A stretch of 64,000 nt of DNA from Lentinus brumalis. Its lineage: Eukaryota; Basidiomycota; Agaricomycetes; Polyporales; Polyporaceae. The stretch is taken from assembly GCA_001792895.1 (NCBI GenBank), contig MARA01000007.1:62001-126000 (forward strand), given 5' to 3'. Below, piece after piece: positions 11,483 through 24,620 of the stretch. A model generated the notes under the pieces. The model saw only the letters and a list, made by a program, of their open reading frames with translations, did no database searches and had not been told where the DNA came from. How positions within the stretch are numbered: position 1 is the stretch's first letter; every line of letters starts with the position of its first letter. The position numbers and the translations under genes were made by a program.

Positions 11483-14400
11483 TGTAGTAGGTCAGAAGTG
11501 AGGGGCGCAGGTAGAGATGAAGACGCGCGGAAGGTGGTAGAGGAGCGGAACTGGTGAGACGTAGGTGCCTAGCCGAACGCGACCTACATATGCACCGCCG
11601 GCACGTGGTCCGCGTACGCGTACTTTCCTGCTCACCTACGTCTCTTCAGCTGTCCTCATACTGGTTCCACGATGCACGCTACGTGAATCTCAGTGTACTG
11701 CGTGTCTAACAAGCTTGAAGCATCGGGTACTGACAGTTCGATTGGACATGCAGTCAGTATATATTCTGGCTCATACCAACGGAACGAGCTTCTTCATCGA
11801 GAGAAATCATATCTAGAGCTAGTTCTTCCATTCGACATAAGTATCGTATCACGTTGAAATTGGATCTGCCCCGAGCTTGCTTACGTCCAACCTGCTTGGG
11901 CCGCGCTGCCATTCTCAGCGGTCCGACTATGGATGCTGTGGTAAAAAGAGGTTGAAGCAGATTTGGCCGGCTGTATCCACGACTGTTTTCAAGGTGGCGG
12001 TTATCGGGGTCGACGAGGTCGTACCCGTTGTATGAAGTGGAAGTCTTGAGACGCCCAAGGCATCTTGGGCGTCTGCACAAGTTGACCACAGACCATCATC
12101 ATCATGAATCCTGGTACTTTGCTGTTTATTTGCCCTCGACGCAGTCGACGTTCTGAACTCCCTTAGATGGCAACGTGCGGGTGCATTATTGATCTGCGAC
12201 AATGCTCGCTAAGTCTTTTGGACTTCGTGACGGTTCCGAGGCATTACGCATCAAGTCGAATCCGACGACGCCAGGACACCATCTCCAATGACCACTCGTT
12301 CAAGCATCAGGACTTGAAGTGAGTGTTTGAATATACATCTCGCGCTCGAACTTGGCTGACTTGTCTATTATACGAGGCTCACTGCCCGGGTTACTCACTG
12401 CGACGTTCCAGTAGCCGTTCGATATCTAGCACGTTCTCCAGGACTCGTCCAACGTGATCTATCAACGAACAAGGTTGATGTGCACCCCGCACTCTGAGCG
12501 CCCCGCATACATCTGCTTGGGAAGGCGGCTATATGCAGCGTCAATGCTCCGCCACCTCTGTCTACCCCCGAATCTTCGGATCTGGATCGCAGCGTCGTCG
12601 CGGAGTTGTCGTCCTCCTCCCCGCGGTAAGTTCTGATTCATTGCAGCATCGTCCGCCGCTCTTATCACCGCAAATGATAGGACAAGCCGGGCCCTCTACG
12701 GCATCCCGCTGGGGTGCGGCACGTTGTACGCCACAGGTCCGGCAGAATCGCAATAGATCTATCTCGATTCCATCTCAAAATCCATGGTTAAGGATGCTGT
12801 TCGTACGGGGGGCGTGCATCAGGGAGACTCTGGTCACTTGATTGTGTAACAGGAGTGAGTGTATGCGCCCGCTCAAGTCTAATACTTCTCATTGCACTCA
12901 AGGGGAACACCTTCAGGCCCCAGTTACACTTCTTAAGCCAAGATATCGGAACGTTTCATGGGCAACGGTCAATCAATTATACGGGCGCTGTCATCGATGC
13001 TCAGAGCAAAGGCCCGCCGGGTTGCCGCAGATTGACATAGGTATCAGTCTCATCTCCGAACGCAGTCAGACGTCGTGGTGGTGCCGTCGGGACACCCGTC
13101 ATATCTCAGCGTACGACGGACAGGCAGCCAAGACCGCCGTCAAGCGTCTTACGATCACGTTGTGCGGGCGCATAAGGGAGCGCGAGAGCGACCGGACCGC
13201 CAACGCCCAGTCTGCCAGCAACGATTATCGTGGTCTGCGCGTGTCCACGCCGCTCTGCGTAAGTAATTCTTGCTTGTTCGCTTTATGCCTGACGCTGCTG
13301 CCGCTGATATTCCTCAAACCTCCTGCTGCTTCGTCAACAGACGCCAACAAATCTCACAATCTATCCAGGAGATCACCTGTCATGGTCTTGTACTACAGGT
13401 AATCCGGGCGTCCTCGGCAAGTTCACAGTTCTAAACTGTCTGGATCTTGAATCGGGACCTGCTGGTCAGCTAAGTTTAGGTGAGATGACGCTTTCTGCTG
13501 TTGTCACGCGGCGCTGAGGAGATTCTTGGGAGCAAGGGCCTTAACCATGCTCGAAAACAAGACGCAGTCGAGGGACGAGAGAAGGTTTCACTCCAGCCTA
13601 CGAGGGCGTAACGGCATCTGTCATCATTCTCGCCATTAAGTCCTTTGCGTCGACGGACAAGATCTCTCGTTTGCGAAGCCCACCTACTTTAGAGCGCACA
13701 TATCAATATGCGGTTGCAACCTCGATATATGCTAGCCGTGGTTGGCAACGCATGCGGCCGAGGTACGCATGTTCGATTGCATGTGTGATTCGGTACTAAG
13801 ACGTCCACAGTCCCTTGCTCTCCTCGGGAATTGCATCCGAGATGGTGTAGGGGTTTATGCTGCCACCGAAGAGTCGTCTACTCCCGAAGGATTTAAAGCA
13901 CCGCCTGACATGCGAGGGAGCCAGTGTGAGTCACTGACGTTGTACGCGCTCACTTCTGTTCCTTCGGCATTGATGGCGGTCGAGCCACTAGCTCATGGAA
14001 TATCCCGCCCTCGGCGGACTCGGAGGGCAGTGAAGACCTCAGGCTACTATACCCCAGCCTCGTGCTCCGTATTGTCTTACCCTTGCAAAGCATGCGCCGA
14101 CAGGCGTCCCTGAATCAATACTTGAAACCCCAAGATATGGCCGACAATACGTCGTATACTTACAAGATGATCAGCAACGTTGAACGGGCGACTCATTGGA
14201 GAGTTTCGAGGACGCCGTGTGAGGCCATCGCCAGGATCAGCTCCCGGCTGCATGGCAGCGCATGGCGGGGTGTCTGCTTCATTTTGGCCTCGCACCCGCT
14301 CGTGATGGTAGGTTCTCATAATGCTCTACCAGAATCTTTGGTGCACGGCTGGTGAATGTGGACGATTACTCACCTCGTTGCAGGAAATCACCAGCCGCAC

Positions 14401-14979
14401 GGATCGGGCGGGCGGCTGCACTATCGGAAGCGCAGCACTAGCGTCCTCCGCGTACGCCCGGACGTCTCCCCGAGGTCCGGTAATGGTTGTTCTGCGCTTG
14501 CGGACCCACGCAGTGTGCACGGCGGGCCAGGGAGGTGTCTGTGTGGACGCACATGCACGACGACGGGAAGAGGTAAGTACTACAACGTTTGATCTCATTG
14601 AATACATAATTGATGTAATGCTGCAGACTTGGTGTTCCGTTAACCGATCGTCTTCGTTGACCCGTGAGTACCTATACAGATTGACCTCGGAAAGCCCTTG
14701 TCGGCTTGTTTTCGCTTCATTTGTTCATTTGTAAAGTCCAACCTTCTTTAGCCCTGATTACAACTCAACTTTGTACCAGTAGGGCCTGGCCGTACTTCTC
14801 AGACTATCAACGCGAAACACAGATCACGACGCATTCCCAACAGAACAGAAAGCTTCAGAGGCCAGAAAACGTCCATTTCCGTTGTACTCCTTCGTTGAGA
14901 CCCATCTTCACACTCTCCGACAGGCGTGTCCGCTGTCGAATTTCGTCGGAGATGGGCCTGCGAACGTCCGACCCTTTCA
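11483..14979. other. degraded or gene-poor stretch
   Basis: Open frames are short and change register often. A minus-strand frame at 11754-12089 ends in a helical, hydrophilic stretch, and a plus-strand frame near 12855-13040 looks weakly coding, but neither has splice sites that extend it. Parts of 14060-14580 also look like decayed coding sequence. I would read this as old, eroded genes rather than annotate any of them. Confidence 0.45.
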
Positions 14980-15608
14980 TCACCGACATGGCAGCTCGTG
15001 TCGTGAGCGAATAGGTGATGTGAGAATGCTGGGAAGTCCGATGGTTAATGCCGGTGGTGCACCGGCTTCTCGAAGCTCCTCATAGTCATCAAGACGCTTC
15101 GCGAGGTCCCTGAGCTGGCGACAATTGGTACCGTGCCTGGTGGACGAGGTACCTTCTGTGACTTCGCCTTCCCAGCACGAACTCATCTATAGTATCTCAG
15201 GTCGAGTGTCTGTAGTCGAGGATCATCGTTGCAAATCTTGCAGTTGTCTTGACTGCACACTAATTCTTGCAATTTGAGGGTGCGCGGATGCCGCAGGCGG
15301 AAAGCACAGAAGATCACGGACTCGCCAAAATTCAGCGTCATAGCTCATATTCCAGCCTCGTGGCATCGAAGCAGCACAGTCAACTTGTTTGGGCCTGAAG
15401 TGCGACCGCGAACATCACACGCATCACCAGTCAAGCATTGGATATCACCGCCGTCGGACGTGCGCGAGCGGATTTCGGCAGAAACCACTTCTAGCGATCC
15501 GAAGTGTATCATCATGGCGGAATGCGCGAGATAGGAGCGGACCGACGTGCGGGGCCGTCGAAAGCGAAGACACTTACGCTCTGATGAGTGCGTCCGATCT
15601 TCCTTCAT
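14980..15608 (-). pseudogene. F-box/LRR-like remnant
   Basis: On the minus strand three successive coding-like pieces lie in different frames: one from about 15540 to 15345, one beginning at about 15338 (MTLNFGESVIF) and containing a leucine-repeat with paired cysteines (CSQDNCKIC), and one from 15186 to 14980 that is strongly helical and acidic/basic (RDLAKRLDDYEELREAG). The frame changes without usable splice sites between the last two. Together they resemble the C-terminal LRR portion of agaricomycete F-box proteins. This could be a poorly modelled live gene, but a broken copy is more likely. Confidence 0.4.
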
Positions 15609-18600
15609 GCTACCTTCCCGCTACTCATTCAGATCGTCATCCGTATCGCGTATTCCTACCGGTACTGCCACAGCTGTAATGAGGTTGCCGAGGACGTTCA
15701 CTTTCTGGGACATATTCATCTCGCCTTCACCCCAGTCCGCGTACGGACACTCGGCTTACCGACACCGACGGCCCCGGCTCTAGACCACCCTCCTTCCAGT
15801 GCCAGACGTCCAGGGTCCGACTCGCAGGCTCGACGTCGGTACCAATTGACAACGAGAGTTCGATGTCCGCTTCGAATCCTAACCTTCTGTCGTTTCAGCC
15901 GCCGTGCCCCTTCCTATCACAGCATCTATCTCCTCCACCTCTCACAGCCTGAGCCACGAGGCCAGCGGGAATAGCGCGGCCTGGCAGTGACAAATTACGC
16001 CCCAGCTCGGACTCGACGGTCGGTGTCGCCGTCAGGCTCATCAAGAGGACATGCACCCGAGACAAGAAGCACGCCCAAACCTGAAGAATAAGCTGCGGGA
16101 AGATGGAATGAGCACTTGGTGCCAGTGAAGCGGCGGGTGACAGATCGTCGGCGGGATGACGTTTGAACTTTGGGCACAGTTGAGATGCCTGCGATGCTGC
16201 CGGCGGGAGAATCCTCTACTTATCTCTGGAACTCAAAGCTGACTTATGATCAGGCTGACGTTCTGTTGCAGCGGTCGTTGATCGCACCTGTGCGCAGACG
16301 GCAATCATTTTTTCAGGCCGCAATCTGCCACTGCATGGACGTCGACGAGAGGCTCGTAATTATGCGTCGACAGTAACCTCATGGGATCTACCTGCTATGC
16401 GAATGGTACGGGTCTCTGATGTCGAAAACTTTCGGCCCTCGGCCCTCGCCGGACCCAGCCCGCCACGCAGTGCGACGTGGCCATGGCGTTCAGTACGTGC
16501 ACGTCCACCGTCGAGCGCTCGCGTCCAACGTCCACCATCTGCGTGCCTCCGCCCGTCGGGTGATCCTTGTGCCAGGCCCCTTCCTTCCCTCGAGGCTCGA
16601 GCTACACGCTCCAGAGGAACGGATCAGCCGCACTATCCGCCCCGGCATCGCACATGCATCCCGGCCTCCCAACCAGGCGTGCAACCGCACACAGAAATCC
16701 GTACGGGATTCGACGTGCTTCTCAGCTTCTCGCCAGGCCCCGGGCGCGCGTGACCCCACGCAGAGGGCAACGCAGCTGCCTATTGCAAAGTGTCATTGCC
16801 CAGTCCGCACTGCGGACGTCGCACAGTCGCGAAGTTCCCCGCTTCCTGCCTGCTGTCAGCTAGGAGGCCCGAGGGTGCTTGACGTTTTGACGTCTGACGG
16901 CCCCAAGCGTATCTGAGGTACAGGACTGCCAGTTCGCCTTGCCGGAGTGGCGCTGCTCCGCCAGCGTGCGTCGGGACGGGAACACTGCATCCTGACAGTG
17001 ACACGGGGCAAGTGAAAGTGACGGGCGAGCTCGCCAATGCTCGGGATATCGACGCGCCGGATAGAGAAGAGAGGGCGGAGAATGCACCCGGAATGTTGAG
17101 GCAATCCGACGCATCGACCAAGCTCGAGGCACGCCGCACGCGACGAAGGCTATCGGAGTGCCCGGAAGTCGGCCCCGGACACGCAGACGCATGTCTGGTG
17201 GGGCCGAACGACGAGAGACAACGAGGGGTGAGTTCATTACAGGTTCATTGCCGCGAACCTTCGCATCTCGACGGAAGACGGGAAGACTGGCGCCGCTGTC
17301 TGATCGCCTAGCTACAGAGTACGGACGCGTCTCCGCAGACGAAGAAGCTTGGTTTCGCGGGAGAGGCGACGCAAATAATCGAACGCTGCAATATGGGAGC
17401 GGTGTTGAACATTGGATGCTTGGCAAGAAGAGCGAAGGATCGACTACGTGGAGGTACGCGACAGCTCGGGGTTGGCGTGTCGCATTTTGGACCGACGCAT
17501 GCCAGATCGAGGTGGGTGTATACATTGCTTCGCGTTTCCCGGCTGACGAAGCAGCGCAAGCATTTAATGATATTCAGCATTCGATCGCATGGAGAATACC
17601 AGGGAATACCAAGGAGTAACTGCTAGCGTGGATACAAGGAAACATACTCGGGAGGCAGACCGAAGGTACGTAGGTATGTTTAGCCACTCGGAGGAGGAGC
17701 AAACAACTCGCAGTGCGAGGGCAAAGATTGGATCGCTGATCCCCATACATGGAGCTTGTCCAAGTTCAGCAAAGCTCAAATTTCGAGGAGTGTGATCCCG
17801 ACTAACCAGACGGAGATGGAGGCGCTCGATAGGCGGAGTGGTTCACCGCCTTCACCGCCTCACCGTCTCGCCCCGTCGGAATGGGATTAGCCATAGTTCA
17901 CGGTGGGCGCGGCGGGCGCAATGAATCGTATGTGTTCTCACTGCAGGGCGTTCTGGCTGCGGGGTGACCATGTTTGTCATAGACTGCCCGAGTCTCAACC
18001 TTGATCACAATCTCCTCTATCTTCGGACGCGCCCCGGCCACCGAGCTGCCCTAGCACGAAAGAGGAAGAAGCGAATCACAAACCAGCGACATGGCCATGG
18101 ACCGTCCGACAGCACTACGGCTTGACGATGGAGAGTCGACTCGGTCCGGTACGTGCATGCGGAAGAGCTCCGGCAAGACGATCGATGACGCACCTGCAGA
18201 GCTTCGTGCTCGTGGCTCGCGAGGAGCGAGGCGGCTTCGGCTTCGGCCCTCGGGTGCCCTGAGAGTGAAGGAGGCGCATCGCCATGGCCACGCGAGCTAG
18301 TTGTGCGCGTAGAGACTGAGAGGACGCTGTGCCGCCTGTCGTGCGGGCGCGTCACGGTCGGGTGCAGACTCGGAAGTCCGGATTCCAGGTTGGACAATCG
18401 GAGTGAAGCCGCCAAGGACCGGGAGAGCGGAGTGGGCGGGGGATCAAGGACGCCGGGGCGCGATTAGGTGGGTGGTGTGCCCGTTCAGGAGGAGGAGGAG
18501 AGGATCGAGGTGCGCTTGCCAGACTCGCCATCGCCGCCATGTGCATCTCACAGCTCGAGGAGAGCCCCGAGGGCGCAGCGATCGCGACGGGATAGGCTGA

Positions 18601-19478
18601 GAGGCCCTGGAATGCAGCGAGTCAGACTGCATACTTCCGGGGACGACTGGCGATGGCAAGATGACTGGCCTCGGAGGGTGTGAGCGTGGCTCTCGCGGTC
18701 GCGTGGCGGGCGGGCTGTTGTGGGAGGGCTGTGGGGAGGAGATGATGGGGTTTGTCGCGGTGATGATGGGGCGGCAGGAACGGGAGGAAGGCAGAGGCAG
18801 ACAATTGTTGGATGTCATCTGGGCGATCTGTGCGATCTGCCAACGGGAGGGCCCACGGCCTCGGGCTCGGGTGTTGAGAGGTGTGCCGCGCAGTCTGGAA
18901 GGTCGCGATGGAAAGTCATGCTACGGCGTCCGCGCGCGTCGACGTCGAGGGAAGCACTCTGCGCAGTGGCACCGACGCGTCGGGGATTACTGACATTCGC
19001 GTGCGTCGTCGCGCACATCGACGAGGAGGACGAAGAATTGACTGCTGATGGGGGGGAGGAGGCGGAGGAGGGCTGTGCGGTGCCTCCAGAGGCAGCTTGA
19101 CCGGAGCGCCTGGTGCACGGGCGATTGCTGCATCACAATCCCAACTTGCTTTTAATCCGCCATCCTCTTCCCTCCTCCGTCTTCCCGTCCTCCTCACGCC
19201 CCGCGTCTTACAACAGTCACTAGAGCCGCACTCCGAAGAGTGTGTGCTGTAATCTCTCGGATCTCCTACTCCTCCCCGAGCTTCCCTATACACACACTCG
19301 TAATCGTCCTCCTCACGCTCACGCCCTCTTCCCCAGTAACGTACGCCCCCAGTCTCGATCGCTGAGCCGATCGGTCGCTAACTTTTCCTTTCTTCTCGCA
19401 GTTATAGGCTAACAACTTGCAGGCGCACGCTCTCTTGTATCTGTTTGACCCCGCTCTACGCACCGTAATCCCCGTATA
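15609..19478. other. upstream region of the Ste12-type gene, otherwise unassigned
   Basis: Long frames on both strands (for example minus 17525-16860) are Arg/Ser/Pro-rich and overlap others in every register, as expected for chance frames in GC-rich DNA. 17600-19100 is notably G-rich on plus. From about 19130 to 19478 the plus strand becomes pyrimidine-rich (CCTCC and TCCTC clusters), typical of fungal core promoters and 5' leaders, and there is a possible leader intron acceptor at about 19421. This is probably a long regulatory region for the downstream transcription factor. Confidence 0.45.
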
Positions 19479-22400
19479 ATGGAAGGAGTCCTCTCGCAGC
19501 ACCCTCACTTCGCTATCCCCGATGCATACTCATCACGATCCTACGCCTCCTCATCCCTCTACGACAACTTCCTCCAGCAGTCCCGCTACGCACAGCAGTC
19601 CCTCCAAATCCAGACAGCCGCCCCCGCTCCCCACGAACACGACCCCGAAGAGCAGACAGCACATCCCTCGCGATCGTCGACAACGTACCCTCCCATCCCC
19701 CAGGACGCAGACATCGAGCCCCACGAGCAGTCCATCGCCGATGCTCTCACAACGAACCCCGGGCCGTATGGTGGGCTGAGCCGGCCCTTAACTCTACAGG
19801 AACGCGAGCTTCTCGCACACCTCGACCGCCTCAAGTTCTTCCTCGCTACCGCGCCCTCCCGATGGAACGCCGACAACGGGTACGCAGGCCCGGACCCGTC
19901 CACTGTCCCTCCGGGGCACCCCACAGCCCACACCCTGCTCTCAACCGCTTCCTCCTCCCCAACGCCGAGTACGTGTCCTGCGTCCTATGGGGCGGTCTCT
20001 ACCACATCACCGGCACGGACATCGTGCGCGCCCTCGTCTTCCGCTTCGAGGCGTTCGGACGGCCTGTCCGGAACATGAAGAAGTTCGAGGAGGGTGTGTT
20101 CAGTGACCTGAGGAACCTGAAGCCGGGCGTTGACGCGTGTCTCGAGGAGCCCAAGGTGAGTTTCGATGATGTCCTTTCCTGCCTTGCGTACCCCACGAAC
20201 CCCCCAACCATGCCCTGGCGCGTCGTCGACTGCCCAAATCATTGCATGTCTAGATGTGATTGGTGCGCTGGGCCTGATTGAGACTCGAGTGGGCGGCTCG
20301 GAGGGTCCGATCGCGCGGATTCGCGCTCGACTGCACTCTGATCCCCAGATACTGACTGCTCCACCTCCAGTCGCCATTCCTTGATCTGCTGTTCAAGTAC
20401 CAGTGTATACGCACGCAGAAGAAGCAGAAGGTCTTCTATTGGTGAGTATCTCTATGATCTCTTCCTCCTCCATCACGCGGCCTCCGTTGTCCCAGTTTGG
20501 CCCCATCGATCCTCGCTGCACCTGCTTATCCCCCTCATGCGATCACGCAACCTTTCATTCCTCCGCTCGCATCGGTATACTGATCTCATGCCTCCGACCA
20601 CATCGCAGGTTCTCCGTCCCGCATGACCGGCTTTTCCTCGATGCGCTCGAGCGGGATCTCAAGCGGGAGAAGATGGGCCTTGAGCCGACCACCGCTGTGA
20701 CCGGCGAGCCCGCTCTCTCGTTCACCTACGACCCCAAGCGTTCCCTCTACGAGCAGTTCTCCAAGGCTCAGGGCCACCGCGAGGGCGAAGGCGAGCTCGA
20801 GGCCGCTGTTCGGCATGCGGACGAGCAAGGCAGCGACGGCAGCGAGAGGGCACAGTCGGTATCCGACGCGGGTTCCGAGACGGACGATGCCACGGAAGAA
20901 GGCTCTTCGAGCGGGAAGAGGAAGATGCACAACACGCACTCGCCCTTCTTCTCCATGTTCTCGCTCTTCGAGGGCTCGCCGACGTACAAGCAACGACGGA
21001 AGAAGGTGCCGAAGGCGCGCAAGTCCCCGACCGCGCTCGAGCAGGCTACGCTAGGCATGGGCGATTTCGGACTCTATTCGTACCGCGAGCCGCATCTGGA
21101 TCGCTTTGGCCGTGAGACCGTGCGGCTTAGCGCGGAGGACATGTTCCGCGCGCAGGCCCGCGGCGATTTTGGCGGGCAGAGCAACCCGGATCTCATTGCG
21201 ACGCAGAAGGAGCGCCAACGCCGCGCGTTGGAGGCTCTCTCCAGCTCCTCCTCAGCGGTCGCCGCGTCGGGCGCGCAGGCGAAGCTCTCATACCTCAACG
21301 GGCTTGGCGTGAGTGGCCTCTCTGGCCCTGGTATCGCCGGTGGCTCGGGCTCGCAGGCGGGCGTGTACGATATGGCTGCGGGCCAGCTCCCCGTTGCGAT
21401 GGCGTTCCAGTCGCAGCAACAACAGCAGCCACATGCGCCTCAACAGTTCCCCCAACAGATGGGCGGGCGCCCGCACATCGAGCAGCGCCATACGTACCCG
21501 ATGCTGGACTACTCGCAGCAGCAGCAACAGCCGCACATGGCCGTGCGCTCGGACACAGACCCGTACTCGGTCGACGTGGCTGGGTGGACGACAGGCGCGG
21601 AGTTGCTCGCAGGCGGTCCGGGGGCGCCGCGGACCAAGGCGTTCGTGTGCCCGTTGTTCTCCTGTGGGCGAATGTTCAAGCGGATGGAGCACCTGAAGCG
21701 GCACCTCCGGACGCACACACTCGAGCGGCCATTCCAGTGCGAGCAGTGCCAGAAGCGTTTCTCGCGCTCGGACAACCTAGCGCAGCATGTGCGCACGCAC
21801 GACCGGCGCGCGGCCGCCGCGGGATCGGGCTTGGTCACGCCCGAGGGCGAGCAGGAACCTGAGGAGCTGATGATCGATGAGCTGGAGGGACTGGGCGATG
21901 CGGACGATGTGGATGCGCAACTGAGGTATCTGCCAGGGGTCAAGGGCATCACGAGCGTGCAGATGTGCGAGGTCGAGGTGCAGGGGCAGGTGCACGACGT
22001 GCAGGGAGACGAGGAGGGCCTCGTCACTACTACGGGCGCGGTCAACCCGTCCATGGCCGCCGTCGCTGCCGCCGAGACTTCCGAGCAGCAACAGCAACCT
22101 CAGCAGCAACAGCAGTCCCAGCCGCAGGAGATGTACTACGACCCCTCCGCGGCCGCTGTCCAGTACGACGCCCACCAGCAACAGCAGCAAGTCCTCCGTG
22201 CGTCCCCCGAGACGAGTCCATACATGAACGCGACGACGAGCAACTCTCCCGACGCGCAGTGGGCGACGATCGCCGGCGGGTCACAACACCCCTCGCCCGC
22301 GAGCTCCGTCACCTCCGGGTTCCCGACGAGCACCGGCCTCGCCCTCCAGCACCAGCAGCGCCTTGACGCGTCGTACCACACGCACCCTTCCGCGATGGGC

Positions 22401-23060
22401 GAATACGTGACGTCGATCTCCGCCCCCAGCCACAAGCTCAGCTTCGACCACGCGTCGCTCTACCCGCCCGAAGTCGTCGCGCAGAGTCAGCAGCAAGGTC
22501 CCGGCCCGATCCGCCGGCATAGGAGTGCGACCCCGAGCGTTGCGCGGTACGGCGAGAGCATCCGGCGGCCATACTCGGCCGCGCTGTCGGAAAGCGGGCA
22601 GAGCACACACGCGCACACGCACTCGCCGAGGTCGTATCACCCGTACGCCGTCCCCGGGCACCATCACGCGCCCTCGCACTCGGCGCAGAGCAGCCCGCTG
22701 GGGTACACTGTCCCGCTCGAGTACGACGCCGCCCAGCACCAGCTTAGCCAGCATAGGCCGCAGCATGTGCGCTCAAGCTCGGCGGGCATGATGGGCGTGC
22801 AAGTCGACGCGGGCGCGATGACGTATGGTTACGCCGGGCCTGTGCGCACGGATTCGCCGATGCAGATGCAGTATGCGACTGCAGCTGTGCCTGCTACCGG
22901 GGAGACGTACGAGATGGATATCACGCAGCCTACGGCGGTTGTCGTCCAGGACGTGCAGGGCATGTACGCTGCTGTGGGCGTCGGGATGGAGGCGCAGTAT
23001 GCCGCCTCAGGACAGCCGATGGCAACAGGCTACTACTCGCATCCCCATCACTCTCTTTGA
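19479..23060 (+). CDS. STE12: Ste12-family transcription factor (STE domain plus two C2H2 zinc fingers)
   Basis: Exons 19479-19879, 19927-20155, 20371-20441 and 20609-23060 give about 1050 aa with consistent phases. The STE homeodomain-like DNA-binding region spans roughly residues 105-260 and is assembled across all four exons: [16 protein letters not shown], then [48 protein letters not shown] and [19 protein letters not shown]. Two C2H2 fingers follow around residue 580 ([19 protein letters not shown] and [17 protein letters not shown]). Between and after them are Gln-, Ala- and Ser-rich stretches typical of activation regions. Filamentous fungal Ste12 proteins of this architecture act downstream of the mating/invasive-growth MAP kinase cascade; that role is family knowledge. 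The two introns inside the STE domain (214 and 167 bp) are much longer than others in the window. Confidence 0.93.
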
Positions 23061-24092
23061 GTTCTTCGACCTTTACAGGATTCGGTTGCTCGGCTACAAC
23101 GTGAAGAGCAGTATACCATAGACCCACAAACCCTAATTCCGCCAGCTAGCCTTCCTTCGACCTCTTTGTTCGACACGACGACATATCGGCACACCAACGA
23201 CCGCGCCATTGAGCACGCACGGAAGCTTATATCAATCTAATACTACCAGCAAGTACTGTTTTATCCCGCCACACATCCACATCCACTTGCCCTGCTGTAT
23301 CAAAATGCCACGCAGATTCGGTTCCGCTGCTCCGCCCGTCCCCACTAATGCTTGCTATCGTTAACGCCATCGTCTCTGCAATTTGATATCTATCATCTCT
23401 CTTCACTGTGTTTTCGTTCACTTCACGTCTGCATTCACGCCTTCGAACTGGCCGAGGTCCGCCGCCGGCTGCCGAGATATTGTTACGGCACAGGTGTGCG
23501 TCGACTCTCCATGGCCACGGTTGCTTCGCCACTTTCACCTTACACATTCGCATAATTATCGCGCTAGACTCGCGTTGCTCAGTCTTGCTTTGCACTTCGT
23601 ATCTCTTTACTTACTCCTCTCCTCTTAGTCTACGACCCCCAAGTTTGTATATTCGGAACCTCTGTGTGTGTCGATATAGCATACCTTACTGCCTTCGGGG
23701 CGTCCTAAGTCTGGTCTCTCTAGCCACTATTTGTCTGCACGATCATCCTGCTGCTGTGCCGTTGAAATGCCCTGCCTCGTTAGCATAAGCGACTTATCTC
23801 TACGGCCTACCTAGCCACTCTCGTAATCAGCTCTCGGATCTCATTATATCCTACTACTATTCACGTAATTCTTCGCGGGCGGCCCCGTAATTTTGTCACG
23901 AAGTGAATGTTCATAAGGCATAGCCCCTCCGGGCAGACCTGGTCACGGTGCACATACGAGCAGCGCTCAGGTACTAGGAGGAGCATGAGTGCGATGTAGG
24001 ATAATATTCACGGCAACAACATCAACTATTGAACAAGCGACAGCGAGTGGACAGCAAGACAGGTTTCTACTGGACGAGACAACACGGTGCAG
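23061..24092. other. 3' flank of the Ste12-type gene; candidate left edge of the accessory island
   Basis: The plus strand is pyrimidine-rich and lacks credible coding sequence to about 23850, consistent with a long 3' UTR. After about 23900 the composition shifts towards purine-rich plus strand, and the dense, intron-rich mosaic begins. No clean Helitron 5' TC terminus or inverted repeat could be recognised here by eye. Confidence 0.45.
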
Positions 24093-24620
24093 TCAACGTT
24101 TACTTCTTGGGGAACGGGCCGGGTCCGACGGCGTGATGTTCGCGAAGGAGTGCACGAAGCCTTCCGCGGGCGTGCGGTCAGTAACGCGTCGGCGTCAGTA
24201 AGGAGAAGCCTCGTACCGGCTCACGCGCTGCATCGAGATCGCGCCCATAGCATGCTAAGAAAGTGTGAGCAATAGGCAATGACCACAGCGGATGAGTGCG
24301 AACCTTGCTCATGAGGAACGAGGAGAAGGGCGTCAACGGGATGACGTTGTTGCAGTTCGACGCGGTTAAGTTGTTGCGCGCAGCGTTGTTGGACGTGAAA
24401 GTGACCTTCAACTCAAATCCAAGTGTCTATATATGGAGTATGAGCACGGTAGGGCGGGAGCTCAAGGCACATACGACATGGAACGCTTTGTAGTTGATCG
24501 TTGTTTGGCCGTTTACGGAGACAGCGGTGACGACGGTGACGAGCTGCCGACGGGTGAGCGGTTCACTATGATCCGGCTCCGACCAAGGCGTACCTGAAGG
24601 AGACGTTTACTGAGTGGAGC
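24093..24620 (-). CDS. 3' part of an unrecognised multi-exon gene
   Basis: On the minus strand there are several protein-like pieces with splice signals: one at about 24600-24480 (LTRRQLVTVVTAVSVNG), one at about 24377-24307 (VTFTSNNAARNNLTASN, ending SFLMSK before a GT donor), and a last piece ending at TGA 24095-24093 (AEGFVHSFANITPSDPA). The exact acceptor for the last exon is unclear. No family is recognised. A long chance-like frame overlaps upstream (25187-24513), so the 5' end could not be placed. Confidence 0.35.

Noticed and set aside
16860..17525. 221-codon minus frame
   Set aside because: Arg/Ser/Pro-rich, frames open on both strands as expected by chance in GC-rich DNA, no family resemblance.
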